A stretch of DNA of 59,960 nucleotides from Oscillospiraceae bacterium (GTDB taxonomy: Bacteria; Bacillota; Clostridia; Oscillospirales; Oscillospiraceae), in assembly GCA_017403885.1 (NCBI GenBank), contig JAFRDM010000072.1:1-59960 (forward strand), written 5' to 3'. How positions within the stretch are numbered: position 1 is the stretch's first letter; each line of letters starts with the position of its first letter. Below, in pieces: positions 44,610 to 53,575 of this stretch. The notes below the pieces were generated by a model, which was not told the DNA's origin, ran no database searches, and saw nothing but the letters and a program-made list of their open reading frames with translations. A program made the position numbers and the translations under genes.

Positions 44610-46130
44610 TTATTCTCCGCTCGTAAAGTCAAAGGCGCGGTACTGCACGGCCTCGGCCACATGCTCCGGCAGGATGTCGGGGCTGGCGGCGAGGTCCGCG
44701 ATCGTGCGCGCGACGCGCAGCACGCGGTCGTAGCTGCGCGCGGTGAGGCCCATGGCCTCGAAGGCGCCGCGCATGAGCGCCTCGCCCTCGGCGTCGAGGG
44801 CGCAGAAGAGGCGCAGCTCGCGGCTGTCCATGCGGGCGTTGCAGGGGGTGGGGGAGGCGGCGAAGCGTTCGCGCTGGCGCGCCCGTGCGGCGTCCACGCG
44901 CTTTTTGATCTCACGCGAGCTCTCCGCCGGCGCGCGGCGGCGCAGCTCGTCGAATTCCAGGGCCGGGACTTCGGTGATGATGTCGATGCGGTCGAGCAGC
45001 GGCCCGGAGATGCGGCTCTGATAGCGGCGGACCTCCGTCTCGCTGCAGCGGCAGCGCCCGGAGGGGTGGCCGTACCAGCCGCATTTGCAGGGGTTCATCG
45101 CGCACACCAGCATGAAGCGGCTGGGGAAAGTGACCGAGCCGGATACGCGCGAGACCGTGACAAAGCCGTCTTCAAGCGGCTGGCGCAGCACCTCGAGCAC
45201 GTCGCTGCGGAACTCGGGCAACTCGTCGAGGAACAGCACGCCCGTGTGGGCCAGACTGATCTCGCCCGGACGGGGCAGCGAGCCGCCGCCCGCGAGCCCG
45301 GGGCCGGATACCGTGTGGTGCGGCGAGCGGAAGGGGCGCGTGCAGACGATCGGGTTCGCCCGTCCCGTGAGACCGGCGACGGAGTGGATCTCCGTGGCCT
45401 CGATCATCTCCTCGCGGCTCATGTCCGGGAGGATGGAGCCCAGGCGCCGCGCCATCATCGACTTGCCGGAGCCCGGAGGCCCGACGCAGAGGATGTTGTG
45501 ACCGCCCGCGGCGGCCACCTCGAAGGCGCGCTTGACGCTCTCCTGCCCCTTGACGTCGGCATAGTCCGGCAGCGCGAGCTCCTCCGGGCCGATCACCGGT
45601 GCCGCGGCCGGCGCGATCCTGCGCTCGCCCCTGAGGTGCGCGACCAGTTCTCCCACGTTCTCCAGAGGGATGATCTCGACGCTCTCGGCGAAGGCGGCCT
45701 CCGCGGCGTTCTCGGCCGGGAGGAAGAGACGCTTTACGCCGCAGCGCTCGGCCGCGAGGGCCATCGGCAGCGCGCCGGAGATGCGGCGCAGCGTGCCGTC
45801 GAGCGCGAGCTCGCCCAAAAAGGCGCTGTCCTCGCCGACGCGGGGCAGCTCGCCCTGCGCCGCGAGGATGCCGACGAGGATCGGCAGATCGTAGAGCGTG
45901 CCGACCTTCTTGCGGTCGGCCGGCGCGAGATTGACGGTCAGTCGGCTCGGCGGGAAGCGGAAGCCGTTGTTCTTGATCGCCGCGCGGACGCGCTCGCGCG
46001 CCTCCCTGACGGCGGCGTCGGGCAGACCGACGATCTCAAAGCCGGGCAGCCCGCCGGAGATATAGACCTCGACGGCGACCTCAAAGCCGCCCACGCCGCT
46101 GACGCCGAAGCTTTTGATACGGGACAGCAT
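44610..46130 (-). CDS. comM: YifB/ComM-type AAA+ ATPase (Mg-chelatase-like)
   Basis: 506 residues. N-terminal ChlI-like domain (GLPGFEIVGLPDAAVREARERVRAAI), AAA+ core with Walker A GPPGSGKSMMARR and Walker B LFLDELPEF, and C-terminal domain with Lid. ComM is a helicase-like protein that helps branch migration during natural transformation in Vibrio; the role in Firmicutes is less clear. Confidence 0.95.
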   Translation of the reverse strand: MLSRIKSFGVSGVGGFEVAVEVYISGGLPGFEIVGLPDAAVREARERVRAAIKNNGFRFPPSRLTVNLAPADRKKVGTLYDLPILVGILAAQGELPRVGEDSAFLGELALDGTLRRISGALPMALAAERCGVKRLFLPAENAAEAAFAESVEIIPLENVGELVAHLRGERRIAPAAAPVIGPEELALPDYADVKGQESVKRAFEVAAAGGHNILCVGPPGSGKSMMARRLGSILPDMSREEMIEATEIHSVAGLTGRANPIVCTRPFRSPHHTVSGPGLAGGGSLPRPGEISLAHTGVLFLDELPEFRSDVLEVLRQPLEDGFVTVSRVSGSVTFPSRFMLVCAMNPCKCGWYGHPSGRCRCSETEVRRYQSRISGPLLDRIDIITEVPALEFDELRRRAPAESSREIKKRVDAARARQRERFAASPTPCNARMDSRELRLFCALDAEGEALMRGAFEAMGLTARSYDRVLRVARTIADLAASPDILPEHVAEAVQYRAFDFTSGE

Positions 46131-46146
46131 AGGCTGATCCTCCTTG

Positions 46147-46180
46147 AAACAGCCGGAGGAATTCCTTTCTCCGGCTGTTT
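46147..46180 (-). terminator. Hairpin between aspS and comM
   Basis: Perfect 12-bp stem AAACAGCCGGAG/CTCCGGCTGTTT with a 10-base loop; only three T residues follow on the minus strand before the comM ribosome site, so termination is probably partial. Confidence 0.5.
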
Positions 46181-46193
46181 GAAAAGCATGTTG

Positions 46194-47975
46194 TTATTCT
46201 TCCACGTCTCCGACGATGGCGATGTGCAGCTCGTCGAGCTGCTTGGGCGTGACCTCGGAGGGGGCGCCCATCATCAGGTCCTGGGCCTTCTGGTTCATCG
46301 GGAAGGTGATGACCTCGCGGATCGACTCCTCGCCCGTGAGCAGCATGACGATGCGGTCGATGCCGGGGGCGCAGCCCGCGTGCGGGGGCGCGCCGTAGCA
46401 GAAGGCGTTGTACATGGCGGGGAACTTCTTTTTCACGTCGTCCTCGCCCAGACGCACCATCTCGAAGGCCTTGATCATGACGTCCGGGTCGTGGTTTCTG
46501 ACGGCGCCCGAGGCGCTCTCATAGCCGTTGCAGACCAGGTCGTACTGGTTGGCCATGATCTCGAGCGGGTCGATCTCGCCGCGCTCGGCCTTCTCCAGCA
46601 CCTCGAGCCCGCCCGCGGGCATCGAGAAGGGGTTGTGGCAGAATTCCAGTTCGCCGCTCTCCTCGCCGATCTCGTACATCGGGAAGTCGACGATCCAGCA
46701 GAGACGGTACTGCTCCCTGTCCATGTGCGCGGGGCAGAGCGCGCCGAGCTTCGTGCGCAGCACGCCCGCGGTCTTCTGCGCGACGGCGAGCTTTCCCGCC
46801 GCCAGACCGACGAAGCAGCCGGGCTGCAGGCCGAGGCTTTCGACGACCTGCTCCCTGATCGGCTGGACGAACTTCGAGATGCCGCCGACGAGCTCTCCGT
46901 TCTCGTCCATGCGGAACCAGTAGCTCTTCTGCGCGGTCTGCACCTCGACGTCGGCGCAGAGCTTGTCGATCTGCTTGCGCGTGGCCTCGAAGCCGCTCAC
47001 GACCACGGCCTTGACGACGCTGCCCTCGAAGGGGGCGAAGCCGGTGGACTGCATCAGAGCGGTCGCGTCCTGAATGACGAGGTCGATGCGCAGGTCTGGC
47101 TTGTCGGTGCCGTACTTCTCCATCGCCTCGCGGAAGGGGATGCGGGGGAAGGGCGCGGGGGTGACGCGGTCGCCGTAAAGGCCGAACTTTTCGAACACGG
47201 GCACGAGGACCTCCTCGAGCACGCCGAGCACGTCCTCCTGCGTGGCGAAGGACATCTCCATGTCGAGCTGGTAGAACTCGCCCGGGGTCCGGTCGCCGCG
47301 CGCGTCCTCGTCGCGGAAGCAGGGGGCGATCTGAAAATAGCGGTCGAAGCCGGAGGCCATCAGCAGTTGCTTGAACTGCTGCGGGGCCTGCGGCAGCGCG
47401 TAGAACTTGCCGGGGTGCTTGCGGGCCGGCACCAGATAGTCGCGCGCGCCCTCCGGGGAGGAGGCGGTGAGGATCGGCGTCGTGATCTCCAGAAAGCCGT
47501 GCTCGGTCATCAGCCTGCGGATCTCCGCCACGACCTGGCAGCGCAGGATGATGTTCTTCTTCACGGCCGGATTGCGCAGGTCGAGGAAGCGGTACTTCAG
47601 GCGCGTCGCCTCGTCCGCCTCGCGGCTGCGGTTGATCTCGAAGGGCAGCTCGTTGTAGCGGCAGCGGCCCGTCACGGCGATCTGCTCGGGCACGACCTCG
47701 ATCTCGCCGGTGGGGAGCCTGGGGTTCTTGCTCGCGCGCTCGCGCACCGTGCCCGTGACGCTGATCGTGGACTCCTTGTTGATCGAGCGGATCGCGCTCA
47801 TCATCTCCTCGCTTTCGACGACGAGCTGGGTCGTGCCGTAGAAATCGCGGAGCACGACGAAGGCCAGGGACGCGGACACCGCGCGGACGTTTTCCATCCA
47901 GCCCGCGAGCGTGACCTTTTTCCCGGCGTCGGAGAGACGCAGCTCTCCGCAGTTGTGGGTTCTGGATTGATTCAT
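46194..47975 (-). CDS. aspS: Aspartate--tRNA ligase
   Basis: 593 residues, bacterial-type class II synthetase. N-terminal OB-fold anticodon domain (VTLAGWMENVRA), class II motif 2 (FRDEDARGDRTPGEFYQLDMEM), the GAD insertion of bacterial AspRS in the middle, and motif 3 near GCAPGIDRIVMLL. ATG 47975 has AGAGG 8 bases upstream; a start at 48014 lacks spacing to any ribosome site. Follows hisS by 35 bases. Confidence 0.97.
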   Translation of the reverse strand: MNQSRTHNCGELRLSDAGKKVTLAGWMENVRAVSASLAFVVLRDFYGTTQLVVESEEMMSAIRSINKESTISVTGTVRERASKNPRLPTGEIEVVPEQIAVTGRCRYNELPFEINRSREADEATRLKYRFLDLRNPAVKKNIILRCQVVAEIRRLMTEHGFLEITTPILTASSPEGARDYLVPARKHPGKFYALPQAPQQFKQLLMASGFDRYFQIAPCFRDEDARGDRTPGEFYQLDMEMSFATQEDVLGVLEEVLVPVFEKFGLYGDRVTPAPFPRIPFREAMEKYGTDKPDLRIDLVIQDATALMQSTGFAPFEGSVVKAVVVSGFEATRKQIDKLCADVEVQTAQKSYWFRMDENGELVGGISKFVQPIREQVVESLGLQPGCFVGLAAGKLAVAQKTAGVLRTKLGALCPAHMDREQYRLCWIVDFPMYEIGEESGELEFCHNPFSMPAGGLEVLEKAERGEIDPLEIMANQYDLVCNGYESASGAVRNHDPDVMIKAFEMVRLGEDDVKKKFPAMYNAFCYGAPPHAGCAPGIDRIVMLLTGEESIREVITFPMNQKAQDLMMGAPSEVTPKQLDELHIAIVGDVEE

Positions 47976-48010
47976 ATCGGTAGCCTCTTTCTTTCGGAAA
48001 AATGAGGGGA

Positions 48011-49366
48011 TCATTCCTTGATAAGCGTCGCGGCGGCGCGTCCGGCGGCGTCGGCGCGCAGGAGAGCCGCGGTCTCGTCGGCCGTGAGCTTCCGCTGCTC
48101 GCCCGAGCGCATGTCCTTGATGGAGAGGACGCCCTCGGCGAGCTCGTCCTCGCCGAGGAAGACGACGTAGGGCACGCCGAGCCTGTCGGCGTAGCTCATT
48201 TTGGCCTTGAACTTTTTCTTTTCGGTATAGAGCTGCACGCGCAGCCCCGCCTTCCGCAGCGCGGCCGCCGCGGCGATCGCGGGGGAGAGCTCCTCCGTCA
48301 TCGGGAGGATCAGCGCGTCGCAGGGCGAGGCGCCGCCCTCGTCGGAGAGCAGGCCCTGCTCGGAGAGAATGTAGAAAAAGCGCGTCAGACCGATGGAGAT
48401 GCCCACGCCGGGCAGCCTGCGGTCGGTATAGTATCCGGCCAGATCGTCATAGCGCCCGCCCGAGCAGACCGAGCCGATCTCCGGGTGGTCGAGCATCAGC
48501 GTCTCGTACACGGTGCCCGTGTAGTAGTCGAGCCCGCGCGCGATCGTGAGGTCGACGGCGAAGTTCTCCTCCGCCACGCCGAAGTCGGCGAGATACCTCA
48601 CGACGGTTTTCAGCTCGTCAAGGCCCTCGTCGAAGGTGGCGTCCATGCCGCGGTAGCGCTCGAGCGCGGCGATCACCTCGTCGTTCGTGCCCTTCACGGC
48701 CATGAAATCCATGACGTTCTCGGCCTTGCAGGGCAGCATCTTCACGTCGTTGATCAGGCACTGCCGCACGGCCTCGGCGCCGATCTTGTCCAGCTTGTCC
48801 ACCGTTCGCATGATCTCGGCGGCCTTCTCGCTCATGCCGTTCATGGCGTAAAAGCCGTTGAGCAGCTTGCGGTTGTTCACGCGGATCTGAAAGCGCTTTA
48901 CCCCGAGGCGCGTGAAGGTGTCGCAGATGATGGCCGGGATCTCCGCCTCGTTGAGGACGTCCAGCTTCCCGTCGCCGATGATGTCGATGTCGGCCTGATA
49001 GAATTCGCGGAAGCGGCCGCGCTGGGCGCGCTCGCCGCGGTAGACCTTGCCGATCTGGTAGCGGCGGAAGGGGAAGCTCAGCTCGGCGTAGTGCGCGGCG
49101 ACGTATTTCGCCAGCGGCACGGTGAGATCGAAGCGCAGGGCGAGGTCGTTGTCGCCCTTCATGAAGCGGTAGACCTGCTTTTCGGTCTCGCCGCCGCCTT
49201 TGGCGAGCAGCACCTCGGCCGATTCGATCACGGGCGTGTCCAGCGGCGTGAAGCCGTAGGAGGAATACGTCTCGCGCAGGAGGGCGAGCATGCGCTCGAA
49301 CTTCAGCTGCTCGGCGGGGAGCAGCTCCATGAAGCCGGAGAGCGTGCGCGGAGTGACAGTGGCCAT
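48011..49366 (-). CDS. hisS: Histidine--tRNA ligase
   Basis: 451 residues. Class II synthetase: motif 1 region, FRRYQIGKVYRGERAQRGRFREFYQADIDIIG (motif 2), histidine-A loops GLDYYTGTVYE and GGRYDDLAGYY, and the C-terminal anticodon domain. ATG 49366 has AAAGGAC upstream. First of the hisS-aspS pair. No T-box leader is visible in the 90 bases upstream. Confidence 0.97.
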   Translation of the reverse strand: MATVTPRTLSGFMELLPAEQLKFERMLALLRETYSSYGFTPLDTPVIESAEVLLAKGGGETEKQVYRFMKGDNDLALRFDLTVPLAKYVAAHYAELSFPFRRYQIGKVYRGERAQRGRFREFYQADIDIIGDGKLDVLNEAEIPAIICDTFTRLGVKRFQIRVNNRKLLNGFYAMNGMSEKAAEIMRTVDKLDKIGAEAVRQCLINDVKMLPCKAENVMDFMAVKGTNDEVIAALERYRGMDATFDEGLDELKTVVRYLADFGVAEENFAVDLTIARGLDYYTGTVYETLMLDHPEIGSVCSGGRYDDLAGYYTDRRLPGVGISIGLTRFFYILSEQGLLSDEGGASPCDALILPMTEELSPAIAAAAALRKAGLRVQLYTEKKKFKAKMSYADRLGVPYVVFLGEDELAEGVLSIKDMRSGEQRKLTADETAALLRADAAGRAAATLIKE

Positions 49367-49387
49367 AGAAGAAGTCCTTTCGTAAAA

Positions 49388-49427
49388 AGCAAAACCGCAG
49401 GCGCATTTTCGATACGAACTGCGGTTT
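49388..49427 (-). terminator. Terminator between the MgsA-like gene and hisS
   Basis: 9-bp stem AAACCGCAG/CTGCGGTTT with an 18-base loop; followed on the minus strand by TTTTGCTTTTT. Confidence 0.7.
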
Positions 49428-49456
49428 GTGAGTTGTGAAGAGGGGGAGGCGACAGT

Positions 49457-49861
49457 TCAGCGCCTCTGCGGATTGACGATGTTGCGCCAGTCGAGATCGC
49501 CGCGGCGCAGGCCCTGCACGAGCACCTCGGCCGTGGCGGCGTTGGTGGCGAAGGGGATCTGATACTGGTCGCACAGACGCTCGATCTTGTTGATGTCGTC
49601 AAAGCCGTTGGGATTGGCCGGATCGCAGAAGAAGAGCACCAGGTCGATCTCGTTGAAGGAGATGCGCGCGCCGATCTGCTGCGCGCCGCCCTGGTCGGCG
49701 TGCAGATACAGCGTGATCGGCAGGCCCGTCGCCTCGCTGACCAGCTTGCCTGTGACGTGCGTGGCGCACAGGGAATGCTCGGCCAGAATGCCGCAGTAGG
49801 CGATGCAGAACTGGACCATCAGTTCTTTTTTTCTGTCATGTGCCATCAAAGCAATATTCAT
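49457..49861 (-). CDS. Methylglyoxal synthase homologue with altered active site
   Basis: 134 residues, same fold and length as MgsA: IALMAHDRKKELM, EATGLP, IDLVLFF and IPFATNAATAE. Relative to Escherichia coli MgsA, Asp20, Lys23, Thr45, Thr48, Asp91 and Asp101 are kept, but the catalytic Asp71 (GGDQQ) is Ala (GGAQQ), the phosphate-binding Thr47, Ser65 and Gly66 are Val, His and Ala, and His98 is lost. It probably does not turn dihydroxyacetone phosphate into methylglyoxal and may instead bind a phosphorylated ligand. It has its own promoter and a terminator. Confidence 0.85.
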   Translation of the reverse strand: MNIALMAHDRKKELMVQFCIAYCGILAEHSLCATHVTGKLVSEATGLPITLYLHADQGGAQQIGARISFNEIDLVLFFCDPANPNGFDDINKIERLCDQYQIPFATNAATAEVLVQGLRRGDLDWRNIVNPQRR

Positions 49862-49906
49862 AGTAAAATCCCGTCCGAATTCGACAGAGTTGTTCTTAAC
49901 ATAAAT

Positions 49907-49935
49907 ATTATATACGCCGGAATGGGAAAGTTCAA
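49907..49935 (-). promoter_or_regulatory. Promoter of the MgsA-like gene
   Basis: Minus-strand TTGAAC, 17 bases, TATAAT; leader of about 40 bases. Confidence 0.75.
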
Positions 49936-50006
49936 CAAAAACATCGGCTTTTTCAAGACTTTTTTTGTATCAAAACCATTTCGGGCAGACGCTGATCCCT
50001 GCGGCG

Positions 50007-50026
50007 GAAAAGGCGCGCGGCGCGCC
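50007..50026 (-). terminator. Probable terminator of the mre/PBP2 operon
   Basis: GGCGCG-CCG-CGCGCC stem on the minus strand followed by TTTT. Short but GC-only. Confidence 0.5.
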
Positions 50027-50045
50027 GGAGCGTATGAGCCGGCGT

Positions 50046-52193
50046 TTACTTCAAAAGCGCCATCTCATGCTCGGAGGTATCGGAATAGCTGCGGATCGTC
50101 CAATAGGCGTCCAGCACCTGCCGCGCCATGAAGGCGCAGTTGGCGCCCGCCTTGCCGCGCTCGACCACGAAGGCCATCGCGATCTGCGGGTCGTCGTAGG
50201 GCGCGTAGCAGATGAAGATGGCGTCGTTGACGATGTTTTTGCCCTTCTGGGCCGTCCCGGTCTTGGCGGCGACGCGCTTGGACTGGGGATAGTCGAAGAA
50301 GTATTTCGCGACGGAGGGGTTGTTCACGATGTCGTTGGCCACGAGGCGCATGCCCTCCTGGATCGCGAACCAGTTGTACTCGCCGATGCCGTTTTCCTTG
50401 AGATCGTTCACGTCGGTGAGGACGGTCGGCCTGCGCTCGTAGACGAGCTCGTCGAAGTCATAGCTGCGCACGTATTTGAGCAGCGAGGCGCTGTGCCGCA
50501 CGCCGCTGTTGGCGACCGTGGCGCAGTACTCCGCCAGCTGGATCGGGGAGAAGATCGAGTCGGACTGGCCGATGCCGGCCTGCAGCGTGTCGCCTATACG
50601 CCACTCGGTGCCGGTGAAGTCGGCGTGGTTGGCGCGGTTGGACATGTTGCCGGTCGTCTCTGTCAGCTCGATGCCGGTGTGCTCGCCCAGGCCGTAGGCG
50701 TGCGCGAAGCGGCCCAGGTCGTCGACGCCCAGCTTGTCGGAGACGGTGTAGAAAAAGTAATTGCACGAGTGCAGCAGCGCGTCGGTGACGGTCAGCTCGC
50801 CGTGGGTGTAATGCTCGCCCTCGATGGCCGTCCAGATCCAGCATTCCGGCGCGTAGCCGTTGGCGGCGTATTTGGTGAACACGCCGTTGCACTTGATCTT
50901 GTCCTGCGTGTTGATGATGCCCTGCGCCAGCGCCGCCGTGGCGGTGCAGGGCTTGAAGGCCGAGCCGGGGGCGTAGGCGCCCATCAGCGCGCGGTTGAAC
51001 AGCGGCGCGTTGGGCTGCTCGAGCAGCTCGGAGTATTTTTCGATGATCGTCGACACGTCGTAGCTCGGCCAGCTCGCGATGGCGAGCGGCTCGCCGCTCT
51101 TGACGTCCACGACCACGCAGGCCCCGCCCGTGATCTCCCAGTAGCCATCCTCGAAGGTCCAGTTGCCCATGGCGGTCTGCTCGGCCTTTTCGTTGCGGCG
51201 CTCGCTCATGAGGATGTCGATGCCGTTCGAAAGGATACGCTCGACCTGCTCCTGCAGGACGATGTCGAGCGTGATATACACGTGGTTGCCGGGCTCGGGC
51301 TCTTTTTCGTATTCGTTCGCGAGCACGGTGCCGTTGGCGGTGCGCGTCACGAGCACCTTGCCGTCGTTGCCGTGCAGATAGGTCTCGAAGGCGTATTCGA
51401 TGCCGTCCTTGCCGACCATCGCGTCGGGCGAGTATTCGAGCAGCGAGTACTTCTCGTATTCCTCCTGCGTCATCAGGCCCGTGTAGCCCAGGATGTGCGC
51501 GGCGTAGTTGGTCTGATAGTCGCGGGTGAAGGAGCGCTTGACCTGGATGCCGGCGAGCTTGGTCTCCATGATGGAGGTGATCAGCTTCATGCTGGCGTCC
51601 TGGACGAAGACGTAGTCGGCGGTGTTGATGGCGTAGCGGACGTTGATGGAGTAACGCAGGCCCGCGATCTTGCGCATATCCTCGGCGGAGTAGTTGCTGT
51701 CGATGTCATAGCGCGTGCGCATATAGCTCAAAAGCTCGACCGCGGTGGGATTCTCGGGCAGGCTCTTCGCCTTGTCCTTGAAATAGGCCTCGAGCATCGT
51801 GCGCTGGATCTCGGTCATGTTGGGGTCGTATTCGAAGGGCGGCTCCTTCGTGATCGGCAGATCGTCGATGTAGGTGTCGCCGAATTCGTTGACCATGTCG
51901 ATCAGCTCGAGCAGGACGCCGTTGGGGTCCTCGCTCGCGAAGAGCTTGCCCGTGTCGATCGTGAGATCGTAGCATTCCTTGTTGCTGATGAGCACGCGGC
52001 CGTAGCGGTCGAGGATGTCGCCGCGCGCCGCGGTGACCGTTTCCTTTTTCTGCTGCAGCTCGCTGCTGGCGGCGTAGTACTTCTCGCCTTCGATGATCGA
52101 CACGTTGTAGAGGAAGACGAAGTAGACCACCAGCAGGATCGTCAGCAGGATGGCCAGCGTCAGCACGCGCTCTTTGGAGATCAGTTTGTTCAT
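50046..52193 (-). CDS. mrdA: Penicillin-binding protein 2 (elongation transpeptidase)
   Basis: 715 residues. One N-terminal membrane segment (about 11-29), dimerisation domain, then transpeptidase domain with active Ser411 in PGSAFKP, Ser476-Cys-Asn478 and Lys644-Thr-Gly646 in AKTGTAQKG. Cross-links peptidoglycan along the cell side with the Mre complex. Last gene of the maf-mreC-mreD operon. The chain is longer than in most Gram-negatives because of insertions in the first 350 residues. Confidence 0.95.
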   Translation of the reverse strand: MNKLISKERVLTLAILLTILLVVYFVFLYNVSIIEGEKYYAASSELQQKKETVTAARGDILDRYGRVLISNKECYDLTIDTGKLFASEDPNGVLLELIDMVNEFGDTYIDDLPITKEPPFEYDPNMTEIQRTMLEAYFKDKAKSLPENPTAVELLSYMRTRYDIDSNYSAEDMRKIAGLRYSINVRYAINTADYVFVQDASMKLITSIMETKLAGIQVKRSFTRDYQTNYAAHILGYTGLMTQEEYEKYSLLEYSPDAMVGKDGIEYAFETYLHGNDGKVLVTRTANGTVLANEYEKEPEPGNHVYITLDIVLQEQVERILSNGIDILMSERRNEKAEQTAMGNWTFEDGYWEITGGACVVVDVKSGEPLAIASWPSYDVSTIIEKYSELLEQPNAPLFNRALMGAYAPGSAFKPCTATAALAQGIINTQDKIKCNGVFTKYAANGYAPECWIWTAIEGEHYTHGELTVTDALLHSCNYFFYTVSDKLGVDDLGRFAHAYGLGEHTGIELTETTGNMSNRANHADFTGTEWRIGDTLQAGIGQSDSIFSPIQLAEYCATVANSGVRHSASLLKYVRSYDFDELVYERRPTVLTDVNDLKENGIGEYNWFAIQEGMRLVANDIVNNPSVAKYFFDYPQSKRVAAKTGTAQKGKNIVNDAIFICYAPYDDPQIAMAFVVERGKAGANCAFMARQVLDAYWTIRSYSDTSEHEMALLK

Positions 52194-52206
52194 AGGCTTC
52201 CTTTCG

Positions 52207-52731
52207 TTATTCGATCCACCTGGCGGGCGGGAAGTAGACCAGCGCGGAGAAGGGCAGCGACCAGAGCGTCTGCAGGATCCCCGTCCAGATCGCGGAGAAG
52301 GAGCCGGCGCTCTTGAGCGCGATGATCGTCGTCTGCGTCAGGGCCGTGAGCAGCAGGGCCGCGAGAGCCAGCAGCATGAAGCCCAGAAAACGCCGGTTGA
52401 CGAAAAACTGCGCAAGGACGCCCACGCAGAAGGCGATGAGCGGGAACAGGACCGTGTAGGTGATCAGCGTGCCGGGGGTGAACATATCGGTGAAAACGCC
52501 CATCACCAGCGCGAAGAGCGCGCCGGGGACGGCCCCCTCGAACATGGCCACGGCGGCCACGGCGGCGGGCGGGATGAAGGCGCAGACGCCGCCCGGACGG
52601 ATCTGCGTGAGCACCATGTCCTGCACGATCAGCACCAGAAGCATATAGACGGCGTACCACAGTACGCGCCGCAGCCGCCGGGGCGTGAGATAGTCCCTGA
52701 ACAGGTCTTTTCTGAAAATGCGTTTCAACAA
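52207..52731 (-). CDS. mreD: Rod shape-determining protein MreD
   Basis: 174 residues with about five transmembrane segments; the family is poorly conserved, but the IPPAAVAAVAMFEGAVPGALFALVMGVFTD stretch and the position between mreC and PBP2 identify it. A TTG start at 52731 or 52728 is required because the frame has no ATG before the mreC stop. Confidence 0.9.
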   Translation of the reverse strand: MLKRIFRKDLFRDYLTPRRLRRVLWYAVYMLLVLIVQDMVLTQIRPGGVCAFIPPAAVAAVAMFEGAVPGALFALVMGVFTDMFTPGTLITYTVLFPLIAFCVGVLAQFFVNRRFLGFMLLALAALLLTALTQTTIIALKSAGSFSAIWTGILQTLWSLPFSALVYFPPARWIE

Positions 52732-52732
52732 T

Positions 52733-53575
52733 TTATTCCACCACTTCAAAGTCCTTGATGACGAATACCTGCACCAGCGAGTCGAACACGACCTGCGGTT
52801 CGACCACGCCGTATTCGATCTGGCCGCCGGCCTCGGTCTGCACGGCGGAGATTTTGCCGATGACAAGCCCCTGCGGGAAGGCGCCGCCGTTGCCGGAGGT
52901 CAGCACCTCGTCGCCGACGTAGATGTGCGCGCCGTCGGCCAGAAAGGTCAGCTTGGCCTGCTTTTTCTTCATGAACGAATACTCGCCCATGACGATGCCG
53001 GAGGTGCCCGTGTCGCCGACGAAGGCGCCCACGCTCATGTCGACGTCGATGAGCGTCGAGACGGTGGCCCAGGTCTCGCCCAGCTCGGTCACCTGACCGA
53101 CCACGGCGCCGTACTCGGTCACGACCGGATCGCCCAGCTCGATGCCTGAGCTCGCGCCCTTGGAGATCGTGAAGCTGTGCGCCCAGTTCGACGAGGACCA
53201 GAGCACGACCTTGCAGGACTCGAAAACGTAGTCCGCGTGCTTTTCGCGCAGCTCGAGCAGGCGGCGCAGGCGGACGTTTTCCTCCGAGGCGGCGATGCCG
53301 TCGCGCGCGGACTGCTGCGCGTCGGCGAGCTGGCTGCGCAGCGACTCGTTCTCGGCGAGCAGGCTGTCGTACTTGTAGAGATAGCCGTAGATCGTGTCGA
53401 ACCAGTTGACGGCCGAGCTCACGACCTTCTGCACCGGGGAGATCAGCACGCCCGATACGTTGTGCAGCAGGCTGATCTGCCCGCCCCTCGCGGCGGAGGA
53501 CAGCGCGATGATCAGCGCGACGGAGGCCACGATCACGCCCACGCGCACGCCGTATTTTCTGATGTATTCCTTCAA
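52733..53575 (-). CDS. mreC: Rod shape-determining protein MreC
   Basis: 280 residues: one N-terminal membrane helix (about 11-29), a coiled coil (about 60-100, KYDSLLAENESLRSQLADAQ) and a beta-barrel pair with GDPVVTEYGAVVGQVTE. Scaffold of the elongation machine. No mreB lies in the window. Confidence 0.96.
   Translation of the reverse strand: MKEYIRKYGVRVGVIVASVALIIALSSAARGGQISLLHNVSGVLISPVQKVVSSAVNWFDTIYGYLYKYDSLLAENESLRSQLADAQQSARDGIAASEENVRLRRLLELREKHADYVFESCKVVLWSSSNWAHSFTISKGASSGIELGDPVVTEYGAVVGQVTELGETWATVSTLIDVDMSVGAFVGDTGTSGIVMGEYSFMKKKQAKLTFLADGAHIYVGDEVLTSGNGGAFPQGLVIGKISAVQTEAGGQIEYGVVEPQVVFDSLVQVFVIKDFEVVE

Noticed and set aside
44424..48005. Long open frame of nearly 1200 codons on the plus strand
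   Set aside because: It is antisense to comM and aspS, both unmistakable; its composition is that of a mirror frame and it has no family signature.
47976..48014. Start of aspS at 48014
   Set aside because: The AAGGA there touches the start codon, and the extra residues do not belong to the AspRS N-terminus.
49367..49456. T-box leader before hisS
   Set aside because: The gap is only about 90 bases, holds the MgsA-like gene's terminator, and has no GGTGG antiterminator motif on the minus strand.
49965..52316. Long plus-strand frame of nearly 800 codons
   Set aside because: Antisense to PBP2, whose three active-site motifs are present in order.
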